DNA from: Deinococcales bacterium
GTDB lineage: Bacteria > Deinococcota > Deinococci > Deinococcales > Deinococcaceae
Assembly (NCBI GenBank): GCA_014378225.1
Contig: JACMOA010000284.1
Span: forward strand, 1-5,408
Direction of reading: 5' to 3'
Length of the DNA stretch: 5,408 nucleotides
The notes under the pieces were generated by a model. The model saw only the letters and a program-made list of their open reading frames with translations. It was not told the DNA's origin and did no database searches. Positions within the stretch are counted from its first letter, which is position 1; every line of letters begins with the position of its first letter. Positions 1-5,150 of the stretch are shown here, piece after piece. Both the position numbers and the translations under genes were made by a program.

Positions 1-66
1 GAGCGTATTTTTGTAAGTAGCAAACGTCAAACGCGGACAGGCCCGTGAGATGCTGCTGTGTCCAAG

Positions 67-101
67 ACGCTAAACGCCAAAAACAAGTCGGCGTTCAGCG
101 T
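67..101 (-). terminator. Hairpin downstream of the uma2-like gene, possible terminator
   Basis: Positions 67-78 and 90-101 form a 12-bp stem with one mismatch (A72 against C96) around an 11-nt loop (79-89). The stem lies 26 nt beyond the leftward gene's stop codon. On the minus strand the loop is T-rich but no clean U-run follows the stem. On the plus strand a pyrimidine-rich stretch (101-118) follows. It may be a bidirectional or imperfect terminator, or a decayed intergenic repeat, since similar words (caaacgtcaaacg, 21-33) occur just to the left. The rest of 1-126 shows no gene I can support. Confidence 0.4.
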
Positions 102-126
102 TTGCTTTCTTCCTCTTGGCTTACCA

Positions 127-684
127 CTACTGAATATCCACCCCCGGAAAGGTTGCAAATTGGGCCAACTCTCCCCGCTCGAAGGTTTGGCGCAGTTTGT
201 AGGCCTCACCACCAGGGTTTCGGTAAATCTCGAGCTGCACGTCATGCACGTTCACAATCCAGTATTCGGGAACGCCCGCCCTTGCGTAGACCCTCTGCTT
301 GATGCCCCGGTCTTTATTCAAGCTTGAGTCCGAGATTTCGATGACTGCCAGGACTTCATGCACTCGAGGTTTGCGGCGAACCTCCGACTCGAAGGTCAAG
401 ACCATCAAATCGGGTTCAGGCTCTCCGTATCCATTAGATAAAACAAGCGGAACCTGAATGGCTAATTTCATTTGTCCGCGCAACTTCTCTCTCAATTCTT
501 CGTCAAGCCAGCGAAGTGCTCCAGCGTGTGGGTCGTCCATTGCGTCTATTTGATAAATCTCCCCCTCGAGCAACTCGAACCGCACGCCCTCGGGCAGCAC
601 TCCCGCCTGAGACATCCGTTGAAACTCCCCTGGCGTAATCGAGTGCCGAAAGTGCTCCTCTGGAAAAGCAACTGTCTGGGTCAT
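127..684 (-). CDS. Uma2 family (DUF820) putative endonuclease
   Basis: A complete 185-aa protein ending in TAG, of normal length for the Uma2 family, whose members have a PD-(D/E)XK restriction-nuclease fold. Visible hallmarks in order are FELLEGEIY (37-44), EPD (90-92), and the C-terminal block with E116, S118, S121, D125, K129, Y133 and GVPEYWIV (137-144). D92, E116 and a downstream lysine (K124 or K129) are the probable metal and catalytic residues. All are present, so nothing suggests decay. The biological role of Uma2 proteins is largely unknown; they often occur as many scattered paralogues in one genome. The ATG at 684 is chosen because FPEEHF and the ITPGEF segment match where such proteins usually begin, and an AAAGGAG sits 12 nt upstream. 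It follows the winged-helix gene by 53 bp in the same direction, so co-transcription is possible. It carries three CTCGAG copies. Confidence 0.85.
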   Translation of the reverse strand: MTQTVAFPEEHFRHSITPGEFQRMSQAGVLPEGVRFELLEGEIYQIDAMDDPHAGALRWLDEELREKLRGQMKLAIQVPLVLSNGYGEPEPDLMVLTFESEVRRKPRVHEVLAVIEISDSSLNKDRGIKQRVYARAGVPEYWIVNVHDVQLEIYRNPGGEAYKLRQTFERGELAQFATFPGVDIQ

Positions 685-689
685 GCTTT

Positions 690-703
690 ATTTTAACTCC
701 TTT
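690..703 (-). promoter_or_regulatory. Start signals of the uma2-like gene: SD-like AAAGGAG and TAAAAT box
   Basis: Read on the minus strand, AAAGGAG (697-703) lies 12 nt before the ATG, rather far for a Shine-Dalgarno. TAAAAT (690-695) lies 5 nt before it, where a leaderless -10 element would be. The two readings are alternatives: either a leadered message with a distant SD, or a leaderless one. No convincing -35 was found. The intergenic stretch 685-737 also contains one CTCGAG copy (708-713). Confidence 0.4.
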
Positions 704-737
704 ACCGCTCGAGCACGGGATATGCACAAAGTTACGG

Positions 738-1364
738 TCAAACCGAAGTTTTAGGAACGAAGAACAGACCCAAATAGTAAGTAGGTAAGCTCGAGTCTTC
801 GGGAAAATCTTCCAACTCGAGGGCGAAATCACGCAATTTTCTATTTACCTCTTGGGCCTGCTCGAGCGTGAGGGTCAAGCCCCTAATCGTTCCGGTATTT
901 TTTGGAGACTCCTCGTTTCGCGCAATTCCCCCACGACTATTTAAATTAAAACTAACCCGCCCTTTATCGTCCAGGCTGAAAGAAAGCCACATCTCTTCAC
1001 GAATTTGAGTGGCAAGGTGTCCCACCATTTCCCCTATCAAGGGCAGAATCTGACCCTCGAGCAATTCTTTCACCGTCGCCGCTGGCGTCAAGGTGAACGG
1101 AAACTCCCAGCCCCCGCTCGAGCAGGAGGCATAAATCTTTACCGCCCGTCCGCCGCGTTTTCGCTTTTCCACAACCTCAATCAAACCCACTTGCCGCAAC
1201 TTCTCGAGCCGATAAAGCACGGTTTTGGGCGGCCTTTCGGTCTCGAGGGCCAGTTCAGACGCGCTCGAGGGTTTGTTCAGGAGTGCGCCCAGAATGTCGC
1301 GGTTAATTTGCTCGAGCAGCATTTGAGCCTGCTCGCTCGAGGTCAGCAAGGTTGGTTCGCTCAT
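738..1364 (-). CDS. Winged-helix (ArsR/HTH_20-like) transcriptional regulator
   Basis: A 208-aa protein. The N-terminal winged helix-turn-helix spans about residues 11-80: helices around EQINRDILGALL, SASELALE and the recognition helix PKTVLYRLEKLRQVGLI, then a basic wing with KRKRGGRAVKIY. The rest (about 90-205) is an alpha/beta domain I do not recognise, probably for ligand binding or dimerisation. This resembles helix-turn-helix domain proteins of the ArsR type but lacks an obvious metal-binding CXC motif (the only cysteine is C81), so a metal-sensing role is not supported. The reading frame stays open upstream to an ATG at 1517, but that 51-residue extension reads through a repetitive purine-rich region and precedes the HTH domain, so the ATG at 1364 (MSEPTLL) is preferred. 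No SD precedes it, and an 8-bp palindrome GAATATTC (1368-1375) lies immediately upstream. It carries ten CTCGAG copies, six as Leu-Glu and four as Ser-Ser. The regulated genes are unknown; uma2 is the nearest candidate. Confidence 0.82.
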   Translation of the reverse strand: MSEPTLLTSSEQAQMLLEQINRDILGALLNKPSSASELALETERPPKTVLYRLEKLRQVGLIEVVEKRKRGGRAVKIYASCSSGGWEFPFTLTPAATVKELLEGQILPLIGEMVGHLATQIREEMWLSFSLDDKGRVSFNLNSRGGIARNEESPKNTGTIRGLTLTLEQAQEVNRKLRDFALELEDFPEDSSLPTYYLGLFFVPKTSV

Positions 1365-1451
1365 GGTGAATATTCTCAGGTCAAGTCTAGTCGAAACTCT
1401 CTCTAGGTTCGGGAGTAGGGGTGGAGGCACACTTGGGGAAGGAAGGCGGCG

Positions 1452-1491
1452 GACAGCAGACGGTAGAGAAACAGAACTCAGACAGCAGACG
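1452..1491. repeat. Short direct repeat gacagcagacg in purine-rich intergenic DNA
   Basis: Two exact 11-bp copies occur at 1452-1462 and 1481-1491, 29 bp apart start to start, with related words (gacag, cggac, gacgg) around them. The surrounding stretch 1405-1543 is strongly purine-rich on the plus strand and contains no CTCGAG. It looks like an eroded low-complexity intergenic repeat between the divergent regulator gene and the small gene. No promoter I would defend was found here. Confidence 0.55.
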
Positions 1492-1530
1492 ACAGAAAAA
1501 ATTATGGATGGGTGCAAAGGAAAGTCTTTG

Positions 1531-1536
1531 AAGGAG
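1531..1536 (+). promoter_or_regulatory. Strong Shine-Dalgarno AAGGAG for the 59-codon gene
   Basis: AAGGAG lies 7 nt before the ATG at 1544, an ideal spacing. It is the main reason for calling the short frame that starts there rather than the overlapping longer frames on either strand. Confidence 0.7.
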
Positions 1537-1543
1537 AGCCACT

Positions 1544-1723
1544 ATGAATATTTCTGACTTTGAGCGCCAAATCCAACTTCAAACCCTGTACCGTGAAGCG
1601 GCCCTCGAGCGCCAAATTCCTCGTGTCAGCCTGCGGATTCGTCTGGCTCGAGCGTTGCAGGGTGTGGCCCAATGGCTCGAGCGCAGCCCAGAAAGTCGCT
1701 TTGAGCGTTCTACCCAAGCCTGA
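1544..1723 (+). CDS. Small basic helical protein of 59 aa, unknown function
   Basis: The frame runs from ATG 1544 to TGA 1721-1723. The protein begins MNISDFERQIQLQ, is rich in Arg (10) and Gln (7), has six Glu, one Trp (W44), no Cys or Lys, and a net positive charge. Residues 5-47 look like two helices separated by IPRVS (25-29), for example LRIRLARALQGVAQWLERS. No signal peptide or membrane segment is visible. The evidence that it is real is the AAGGAG at ideal spacing, an uninterrupted frame, ordinary codon use, and three CTCGAG copies, two of them in the Leu-Glu phase typical of the other genes here. I do not recognise a family. It stands alone: the regulator upstream is divergent, and the membrane-protein gene downstream starts 145 bp later behind its own promoter-like element. 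A nucleic-acid-binding or partner-binding small protein is possible but is only inferred from charge. Confidence 0.65.
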   Translation: MNISDFERQIQLQTLYREAALERQIPRVSLRIRLARALQGVAQWLERSPESRFERSTQA

Positions 1724-1828
1724 CCTCGAGTATCCTGAATTTAAGGCTGTCAAAATCCAGCAGCATCATTCGCTCGAGTAAGCTACCCCGCCCAGAGACG
1801 GTCAAGCTTCGCGCTCGAGCGTTGTATG

Positions 1829-1862
1829 GGGTACATACCCGCCGCCGATGCCCAGTTAAAGT
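1829..1862 (+). promoter_or_regulatory. Putative leaderless promoter and operator-like palindrome of the VTT-domain gene
   Basis: TAAAGT (1857-1862) fits the TANNNT -10 consensus and ends 6 nt before the ATG at 1869, the spacing expected for a leaderless message. No Shine-Dalgarno is present. The inverted repeat GGGTA-CA-TACCC (1829-1840) overlaps where the -35 element would be and could be an operator; no good TTGACA-like box is seen. The rest of the 1724-1868 gap holds three CTCGAG copies and nothing else I can support. Confidence 0.45.
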
Positions 1863-1868
1863 AAACCC

Positions 1869-2582
1869 ATGACGACCCGCGCCCCCAGACGCCTTAAAAT
1901 CTCACTTCCCCTGTTGTTGTGGGTCTACCTGGGGGCCGCCGTGTTACTCGTGGGGATATATTTCACGGTCCCCGCCGTGAGCCGTGAGGTAAACCAAGTT
2001 TACGGCCTGCTGATTGCAGAGGACCGAAACGCGCTCGAGCGCTGGGTGGCGGGATTTGGGTTGTGGGGTCCTGTGCTCATTCTGGCGCTGATGATTGGAC
2101 AGGTGCTGCTCAGCGCTGTGCCAATGGTGTGGATTCTGCTGATTTCGGTGCTGGCCTACGGTCCGCTGTGGGGTGGGCTGCTGGGCGTGTTCGGAGCGAT
2201 GCTGGCTTCCTGGCTGGGTTACTTTCTGGCAAGGGCGCTGGGACCCGTGGTTGTGGACCGCTTTGTGAGCGCACCCCTGCGGCGCAAGGTAGAGGCGGCG
2301 GTGGAGCGTTACGGCGCTTGGGCAGTGCTGGCCCTGCGCCTTTCACCGCTTATTCCGTCTGATGGGGTCAGCTTTGTGGCCGGACTGGTCAAGCTCAGTG
2401 CGCTGAAATTCAGCCTTGCGACCCTGTGCGGCATCGTTCCAATCACCCTGGGCGTGGCGTGGCTGGGCGAAGACCTGGGTAGGCTGGGTCCGGTACTGGT
2501 CATCGCCACTGTGCTCAGTCTGGGCGCACTGGTGGGTATGGTGTTGTGGGACCAACTACGCCTGAGCAGGGGAGAAGTGTAG
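1869..2582 (+). CDS. TVP38/TMEM64 family (VTT domain, DedA-like) integral membrane protein
   Basis: A complete 237-aa protein of normal family length. A basic N-terminus (RAPRRLK) precedes the first membrane helix (about 12-34). The VTT/SNARE-associated core follows, with hydrophobic segments around 65-92, 97-123 (Gly-rich, probably re-entrant), 150-175, 182-200 and 206-228. The family signature is visible in the second half: R157, P160, P163 and then SDGVSFVAG (164-172), F181, T185, G188 and P191. Members of this superfamily sit in the cytoplasmic membrane, and the family is linked to lipid scrambling/transport and membrane homeostasis; no substrate can be assigned here. The gene stands alone, with its own promoter-like element, and converges on the amidohydrolase gene 38 bp away. 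It contains a single CTCGAG (2034), and 2040-2641 is the longest CTCGAG-free stretch in the window. Its codon use is GTG/CTG-rich. The stop is TAG. Confidence 0.88.
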   Translation: MTTRAPRRLKISLPLLLWVYLGAAVLLVGIYFTVPAVSREVNQVYGLLIAEDRNALERWVAGFGLWGPVLILALMIGQVLLSAVPMVWILLISVLAYGPLWGGLLGVFGAMLASWLGYFLARALGPVVVDRFVSAPLRRKVEAAVERYGAWAVLALRLSPLIPSDGVSFVAGLVKLSALKFSLATLCGIVPITLGVAWLGEDLGRLGPVLVIATVLSLGALVGMVLWDQLRLSRGEV

Positions 2583-2620
2583 TCGGCGGAGCGATTTAGG
2601 CGGTAGTGGATTTGATTTTT

Positions 2621-3856
2621 CTAAACCATCACCCGGTCCAGCTCGAGCAGGGTTTCAAGTAAAACCTCAGTTCCGGCCAGGATGTCCCCCTCGAGCGTGA
2701 GTTCTTCTGGCGTATGGCTGCGTCCTCCTATAGAAGGCACAAAAATCATTCCCACTGGACACAAACTCGAGAGGTGTGCTCCATCATGTCCCGCACCGCT
2801 GGGCAGCTCGAGCCACTTGTAACCCCGTCTTGTAGCGCCCGCTCGAGTGGCACTCAAAACTCGAGCGTTGCATACCGTAGGCGTACTCTGGCTAACCCGT
2901 TCAAAACTAAATCCCAGACCCGCACTCTCGAGCAGAACTTTCGAGCGCTCGAGGAAATTTGTGTTGAAACGCTCGAGGGCGGCTGAGTCAATAGAGCGGG
3001 TATCGGTGAGCAGGTCCACCCGCTCGGGGACCACGTTTGCTGCGCCGGGACTCAACTCGAGTTTGCCAATGGTGGCAACGATGTTGGGGGTCATTCCTGC
3101 CAGGGTATTCAACTCGAGCACCACTCGAGCAGCGCCCACCAGCGCGTCTTTCCTCAGATTCATGGGCGTGGTTCCGGCGTGGTCTGCCTGCCCCAGAACA
3201 CTCAGCTTCCAGCGCTCAATTCCGGCAATTCCAGTAACAACCCCAATGGGAATGCCCGCGTGCTCCAGCGTCGGTCCCTGCTCGATGTGCAGCTCGAGGT
3301 ACGCCACCAGTTCTTCGGGACGGCGGAGCGGCCCAGACCGAACCCGCTTCAGGTCTGCGCCCATGCGTTTCATAGCCTGCTCGAGCGTTTCACCGTCCGC
3401 ATTCTCGAGCGCCAACATCGGCCCACTCAGCGTTCCAGCCCAGGTGCGGCTGCCCACACAGGATAACCCGCCGTAATCGCTGGGTTCCTCGGACAGGAAA
3501 TCTACCACCTCGAGCGAATGATTCGGCTTCACCCCGTTTTCAAGAAGAGTTTGAACGGTTTCAAGAGCGCTCAGAACCCCCAGAATACCGTCAAAGCGCC
3601 CGCCAGACCGTACCGTGTCGGTATGAGACCCCAAAACCAGGGCTTTTGGACTCTTTCCCTCGAGCCGCCCTATCAGATTTCCCCCTGCGTCTGTCTGGGT
3701 CCCGAGTCCCGCTTTTTGAAATTCGCGCTCGAGCCAGTTTCGGCCCTCGAGATAGCGTGCGGTGAAAGCCCGCCGGGTGAAGGGCAAATCCGGGTCGGTG
3801 AGGGTGCTGAGAAAGTCCAGACGGCTTTTTAGACGCTCGAGTGAAACATTAAACAT
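2621..3856 (-). CDS. M20-family Zn-dependent amidohydrolase (hydantoinase/carbamoylase type)
   Basis: A complete 411-aa protein of normal length for this family, which includes N-carbamoyl-L-amino-acid hydrolase, allantoate amidohydrolase and beta-ureidopropionase. These enzymes release ammonia and CO2 from ureido compounds using two divalent metals. Visible motifs are GSHTDTV (76-82, ligand H78), RFDG (87-90, bridging D89), SEEPSDYG (122-129, E123/E124 as general base and ligand), ELHIEQGP (188-195, H190), QADHAGTTPM (223-232, H226 on the lid domain), PNIVATIG (257-264), DTRSID (285-290), GAGHDGAHL (354-362) and GRSHTPEE (378-385, last ligand H381). All metal-site residues are intact, so it should be active. 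The exact substrate (allantoate, N-carbamoyl amino acid or other) cannot be told from the sequence, and no hydantoinase, allantoinase or transporter gene lies next to it. It is transcribed divergently from the PqqD-like gene. It is the richest gene in CTCGAG: 20 copies, 16 as Leu-Glu, three in Arg phase and one as Ser-Ser. Confidence 0.9.
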   Translation of the reverse strand: MFNVSLERLKSRLDFLSTLTDPDLPFTRRAFTARYLEGRNWLEREFQKAGLGTQTDAGGNLIGRLEGKSPKALVLGSHTDTVRSGGRFDGILGVLSALETVQTLLENGVKPNHSLEVVDFLSEEPSDYGGLSCVGSRTWAGTLSGPMLALENADGETLEQAMKRMGADLKRVRSGPLRRPEELVAYLELHIEQGPTLEHAGIPIGVVTGIAGIERWKLSVLGQADHAGTTPMNLRKDALVGAARVVLELNTLAGMTPNIVATIGKLELSPGAANVVPERVDLLTDTRSIDSAALERFNTNFLERSKVLLESAGLGFSFERVSQSTPTVCNARVLSATRAGATRRGYKWLELPSGAGHDGAHLSSLCPVGMIFVPSIGGRSHTPEELTLEGDILAGTEVLLETLLELDRVMV

Positions 3857-3862
3857 AAACAG

Positions 3863-3868
3863 AGTTTA
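3863..3868 (-). promoter_or_regulatory. Putative leaderless -10 box of the amidohydrolase gene (TAAACT)
   Basis: On the minus strand TAAACT ends exactly 6 nt before the ATG at 3856, matching TANNNT, and no Shine-Dalgarno is present. No convincing -35 is visible. It faces away from the TACAAT box of the PqqD-like gene inside the same 48-bp divergent region. Confidence 0.5.
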
Positions 3869-3892
3869 AAGAACTGCGCTCAAAGGGTCGGG

Positions 3893-3898
3893 TACAAT
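3893..3898 (+). promoter_or_regulatory. Putative leaderless -10 box of the PqqD-HprK cassette (TACAAT)
   Basis: TACAAT is one base off the TATAAT consensus and ends 6 nt before the ATG at 3905. The six intervening bases contain no Shine-Dalgarno, so the message probably starts at or next to the ATG. A -35 is not evident. This box would drive the PqqD-like gene and the kinase-like gene that follows with a 1-nt gap. Confidence 0.55.
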
Positions 3899-3904
3899 GA
3901 ACCC

Positions 3905-4165
3905 ATGACTGTTTTGAAACCGCATCCCGATGTGATTGAAACCCCGCTCGAGGATGAGTTGGTATTGCTGGACCCCAAAACTCAGCAAATGTATTCGCTC
4001 AACGCCACCGGAAAACTCGTCTGGGAAACGCTCAAAGCGGGTGACTATCCTTTAGTAGCTCAAAAAGTCAGTGCCGAGTTTGAAGTGGAAGCAGAGCAGG
4101 CCCAGCTAGACGCGGACGCGCTGATAAGCGACCTGGAGCGCACAGGCTTGCTGGTTCGCGCCTGA
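3905..4165 (+). CDS. PqqD family protein (RiPP recognition element-like)
   Basis: An 86-aa protein of typical PqqD size. The family pattern is clear: an N-terminal HPDVIETPLEDELVLLD segment (7-23), then MYSLNATGKLVWETL (29-43) with the conserved Y-x-LN-x-T-G-x-x-W core, and a C-terminal helix ending DLERTGLL (76-83). PqqD-like domains form a small winged-helix fold that binds the leader peptide of a ribosomally made precursor and presents it to a modifying enzyme. In lasso-peptide clusters a stand-alone version is called B1. It is the first gene of a rightward cassette, one nucleotide ahead of the kinase-like gene, so the two are almost certainly co-transcribed and probably translationally coupled. 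It cannot be the PQQ-pathway PqqD on present evidence, as no pqqA-F gene is in view. It has one CTCGAG (Leu15-Glu16). Confidence 0.85.
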   Translation: MTVLKPHPDVIETPLEDELVLLDPKTQQMYSLNATGKLVWETLKAGDYPLVAQKVSAEFEVEAEQAQLDADALISDLERTGLLVRA

Positions 4166-4166
4166 T

Positions 4167-5075
4167 ATGAGCGAATATACCCTTGATATTCTGGGTAGAA
4201 CACTGATGGTCGTGAATGCCTCGCAAGGCTTGATTGCATGGCTCGAGGAGCACTGGAATTTCCCTGAACACGCAGGACAGCTCGAGTCGGACTGGACTTT
4301 TGTGCTCGAATACTCCGACGAACCCGAACCCGAGGGTTTGCGAGAGCAGGCTAAACCGCTCGAGGGAAGTTTTAACCCGCTCGAGGTGGCCTGGGCAGAA
4401 GACGCCTCTGTGTGGCTGCCCGAGCGTCAGGGTGGAGTTCGTCTGGCGCTCGAGCAGGCGGCTCATCGTGTGCGGCTGCATTGGTACGGCACGCTCGAGT
4501 ACGCGGACGCGCTCTATCAGGGAATGTGTGAAGTGATGCGCTCGAGTGGATTGATTCCGCTGCACGCTTCGGTGGCGGCTCGAGACGGCAAAGCCAGCGC
4601 TTTCTTGGGTCCGAGTGGGACTGGAAAAACTACAACTCTACTGCGGACTATTGCAGCGGGTTGGACCCCTGTATCCGAAGATTTTAGTTGGCTCGAGCCG
4701 GAAAGTTTGGTCCTTTACTCTTGGGACCGCAAGCTCCATTTGCTACCGGACACCCTAAAAAAGCTCGAGGAACTCTTTCCCGATGTTCAAGCCGAAAAAT
4801 TTAACGGACGCAAACATCCCGTGGCCTTCGAGGATTTAGCTCCGCGTTTATGGTCTTGTCCCTTGAGCACTCTGGTTGTGCTCGAGCGCAATTCAGAGCG
4901 AGTCAGTGAATGGCAACCCCTCCCCAAGATGCAAGCTCTGGTGGGGTTTTACAGCAGTACAGGCGTACCCCTATTTGGCGCAGTGCGACAACCCTTTTCA
5001 GACTCGAGCGCAAAGGTCATAGGTCGGCTCGAGGGGAAGAAATTGGTGCTGGGAGCTAGGGCGTTGCCACTTTGA
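4167..5075 (+). CDS. HPr kinase/phosphorylase-like P-loop protein
   Basis: A 302-aa protein. The N-terminal half (1-128) is a divergent domain with no clear motif. The C-terminal half is the HprK-type P-loop core: GLIPLHAS (128-135) with H133, Walker A GPSGTGKT (148-155), then SEDFSWL (170-176), where E171/D172 occupy the acidic position after the P-loop seen in HprK. HprK-like proteins in RiPP gene clusters can phosphorylate a peptide, as in the lasso peptide paeninodin; classical HPr kinase phosphorylates Ser46 of HPr in sugar regulation. The length fits the stand-alone HprK-like group rather than bona fide HprK. The position directly after a PqqD-like gene (TGA-T-ATG) supports a role in modifying a peptide, but the substrate is not in view. 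The start lacks an SD, consistent with translational coupling. It contains thirteen CTCGAG copies, ten as Leu-Glu. Of eleven Leu-Glu pairs, ten are written CTCGAG and the other (47-48) CTCGAA. Confidence 0.8.
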   Translation: MSEYTLDILGRTLMVVNASQGLIAWLEEHWNFPEHAGQLESDWTFVLEYSDEPEPEGLREQAKPLEGSFNPLEVAWAEDASVWLPERQGGVRLALEQAAHRVRLHWYGTLEYADALYQGMCEVMRSSGLIPLHASVAARDGKASAFLGPSGTGKTTTLLRTIAAGWTPVSEDFSWLEPESLVLYSWDRKLHLLPDTLKKLEELFPDVQAEKFNGRKHPVAFEDLAPRLWSCPLSTLVVLERNSERVSEWQPLPKMQALVGFYSSTGVPLFGAVRQPFSDSSAKVIGRLEGKKLVLGARALPL

Positions 5076-5103
5076 CTTGATACTATTCATTCAGTTGAAA
5101 AGA

Positions 5104-5115
5104 TGAAAAATTTCA
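5104..5115. promoter_or_regulatory. Operator-like palindrome TGAAA-AA-TTTCA
   Basis: Two perfect 5-bp arms separated by two bases lie inside the AT-rich 75-bp gap between the kinase-like gene and the next one, 19 nt before the RBS. It sits within a wider pair TTGAAA (5095-5100) and TTTCAA (5111-5116). It could bind a regulator or be a chance AT-rich symmetry. If translation began at 5103 this would be coding instead. Confidence 0.25.
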
Positions 5116-5133
5116 AGAGTATTCCAGTCATAG

Positions 5134-5140
5134 AAGGAGG
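5134..5140 (+). promoter_or_regulatory. Strong Shine-Dalgarno AAGGAGG for the last gene
   Basis: A full AAGGAGG lies 10 nt before the ATG at 5151. It is the best ribosome binding site in the window and favours this start over an in-frame ATG at 5103, which has no comparable SD. Confidence 0.7.
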
Positions 5141-5150
5141 AACTTCTGCT

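Noticed and set aside
122..133. Uma2-like gene as a decayed nuclease or part of a restriction-modification system
   Set aside because: All family motifs are intact, and no methyltransferase or specificity gene is nearby. It is not evidence for a CTCGAG restriction system.
1365..1517. A 51-residue N-terminal extension of the winged-helix regulator from ATG 1517
   Set aside because: It is translated from purine-rich repetitive DNA, is low-complexity (Pro/Ser/Val), and precedes a HTH domain that begins normally just after the ATG at 1364.
1502..1781. Alternative frames over the 59-codon gene (minus strand 1502-1753; plus strand 1560-1781)
   Set aside because: Neither has a good start signal. 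The 1544 frame has AAGGAG at ideal spacing and the CTCGAG phase typical of the other genes.
2608..2627. Imperfect stem-loop between the convergent membrane-protein and amidohydrolase genes
   Set aside because: Only six of eight pairs match, it is AT-rich, and it overlaps the amidohydrolase stop codon. It is too weak to call a terminator, and nothing else is seen in the 38-bp gap.
5072..5100. A sigma-70 promoter (TTGACT at 5072, TACTAT at 5081) ahead of the last gene
   Set aside because: The elements are only 3 bp apart, and no other pair with 16-18 bp spacing fits. The gene may simply be read from the cassette promoter.
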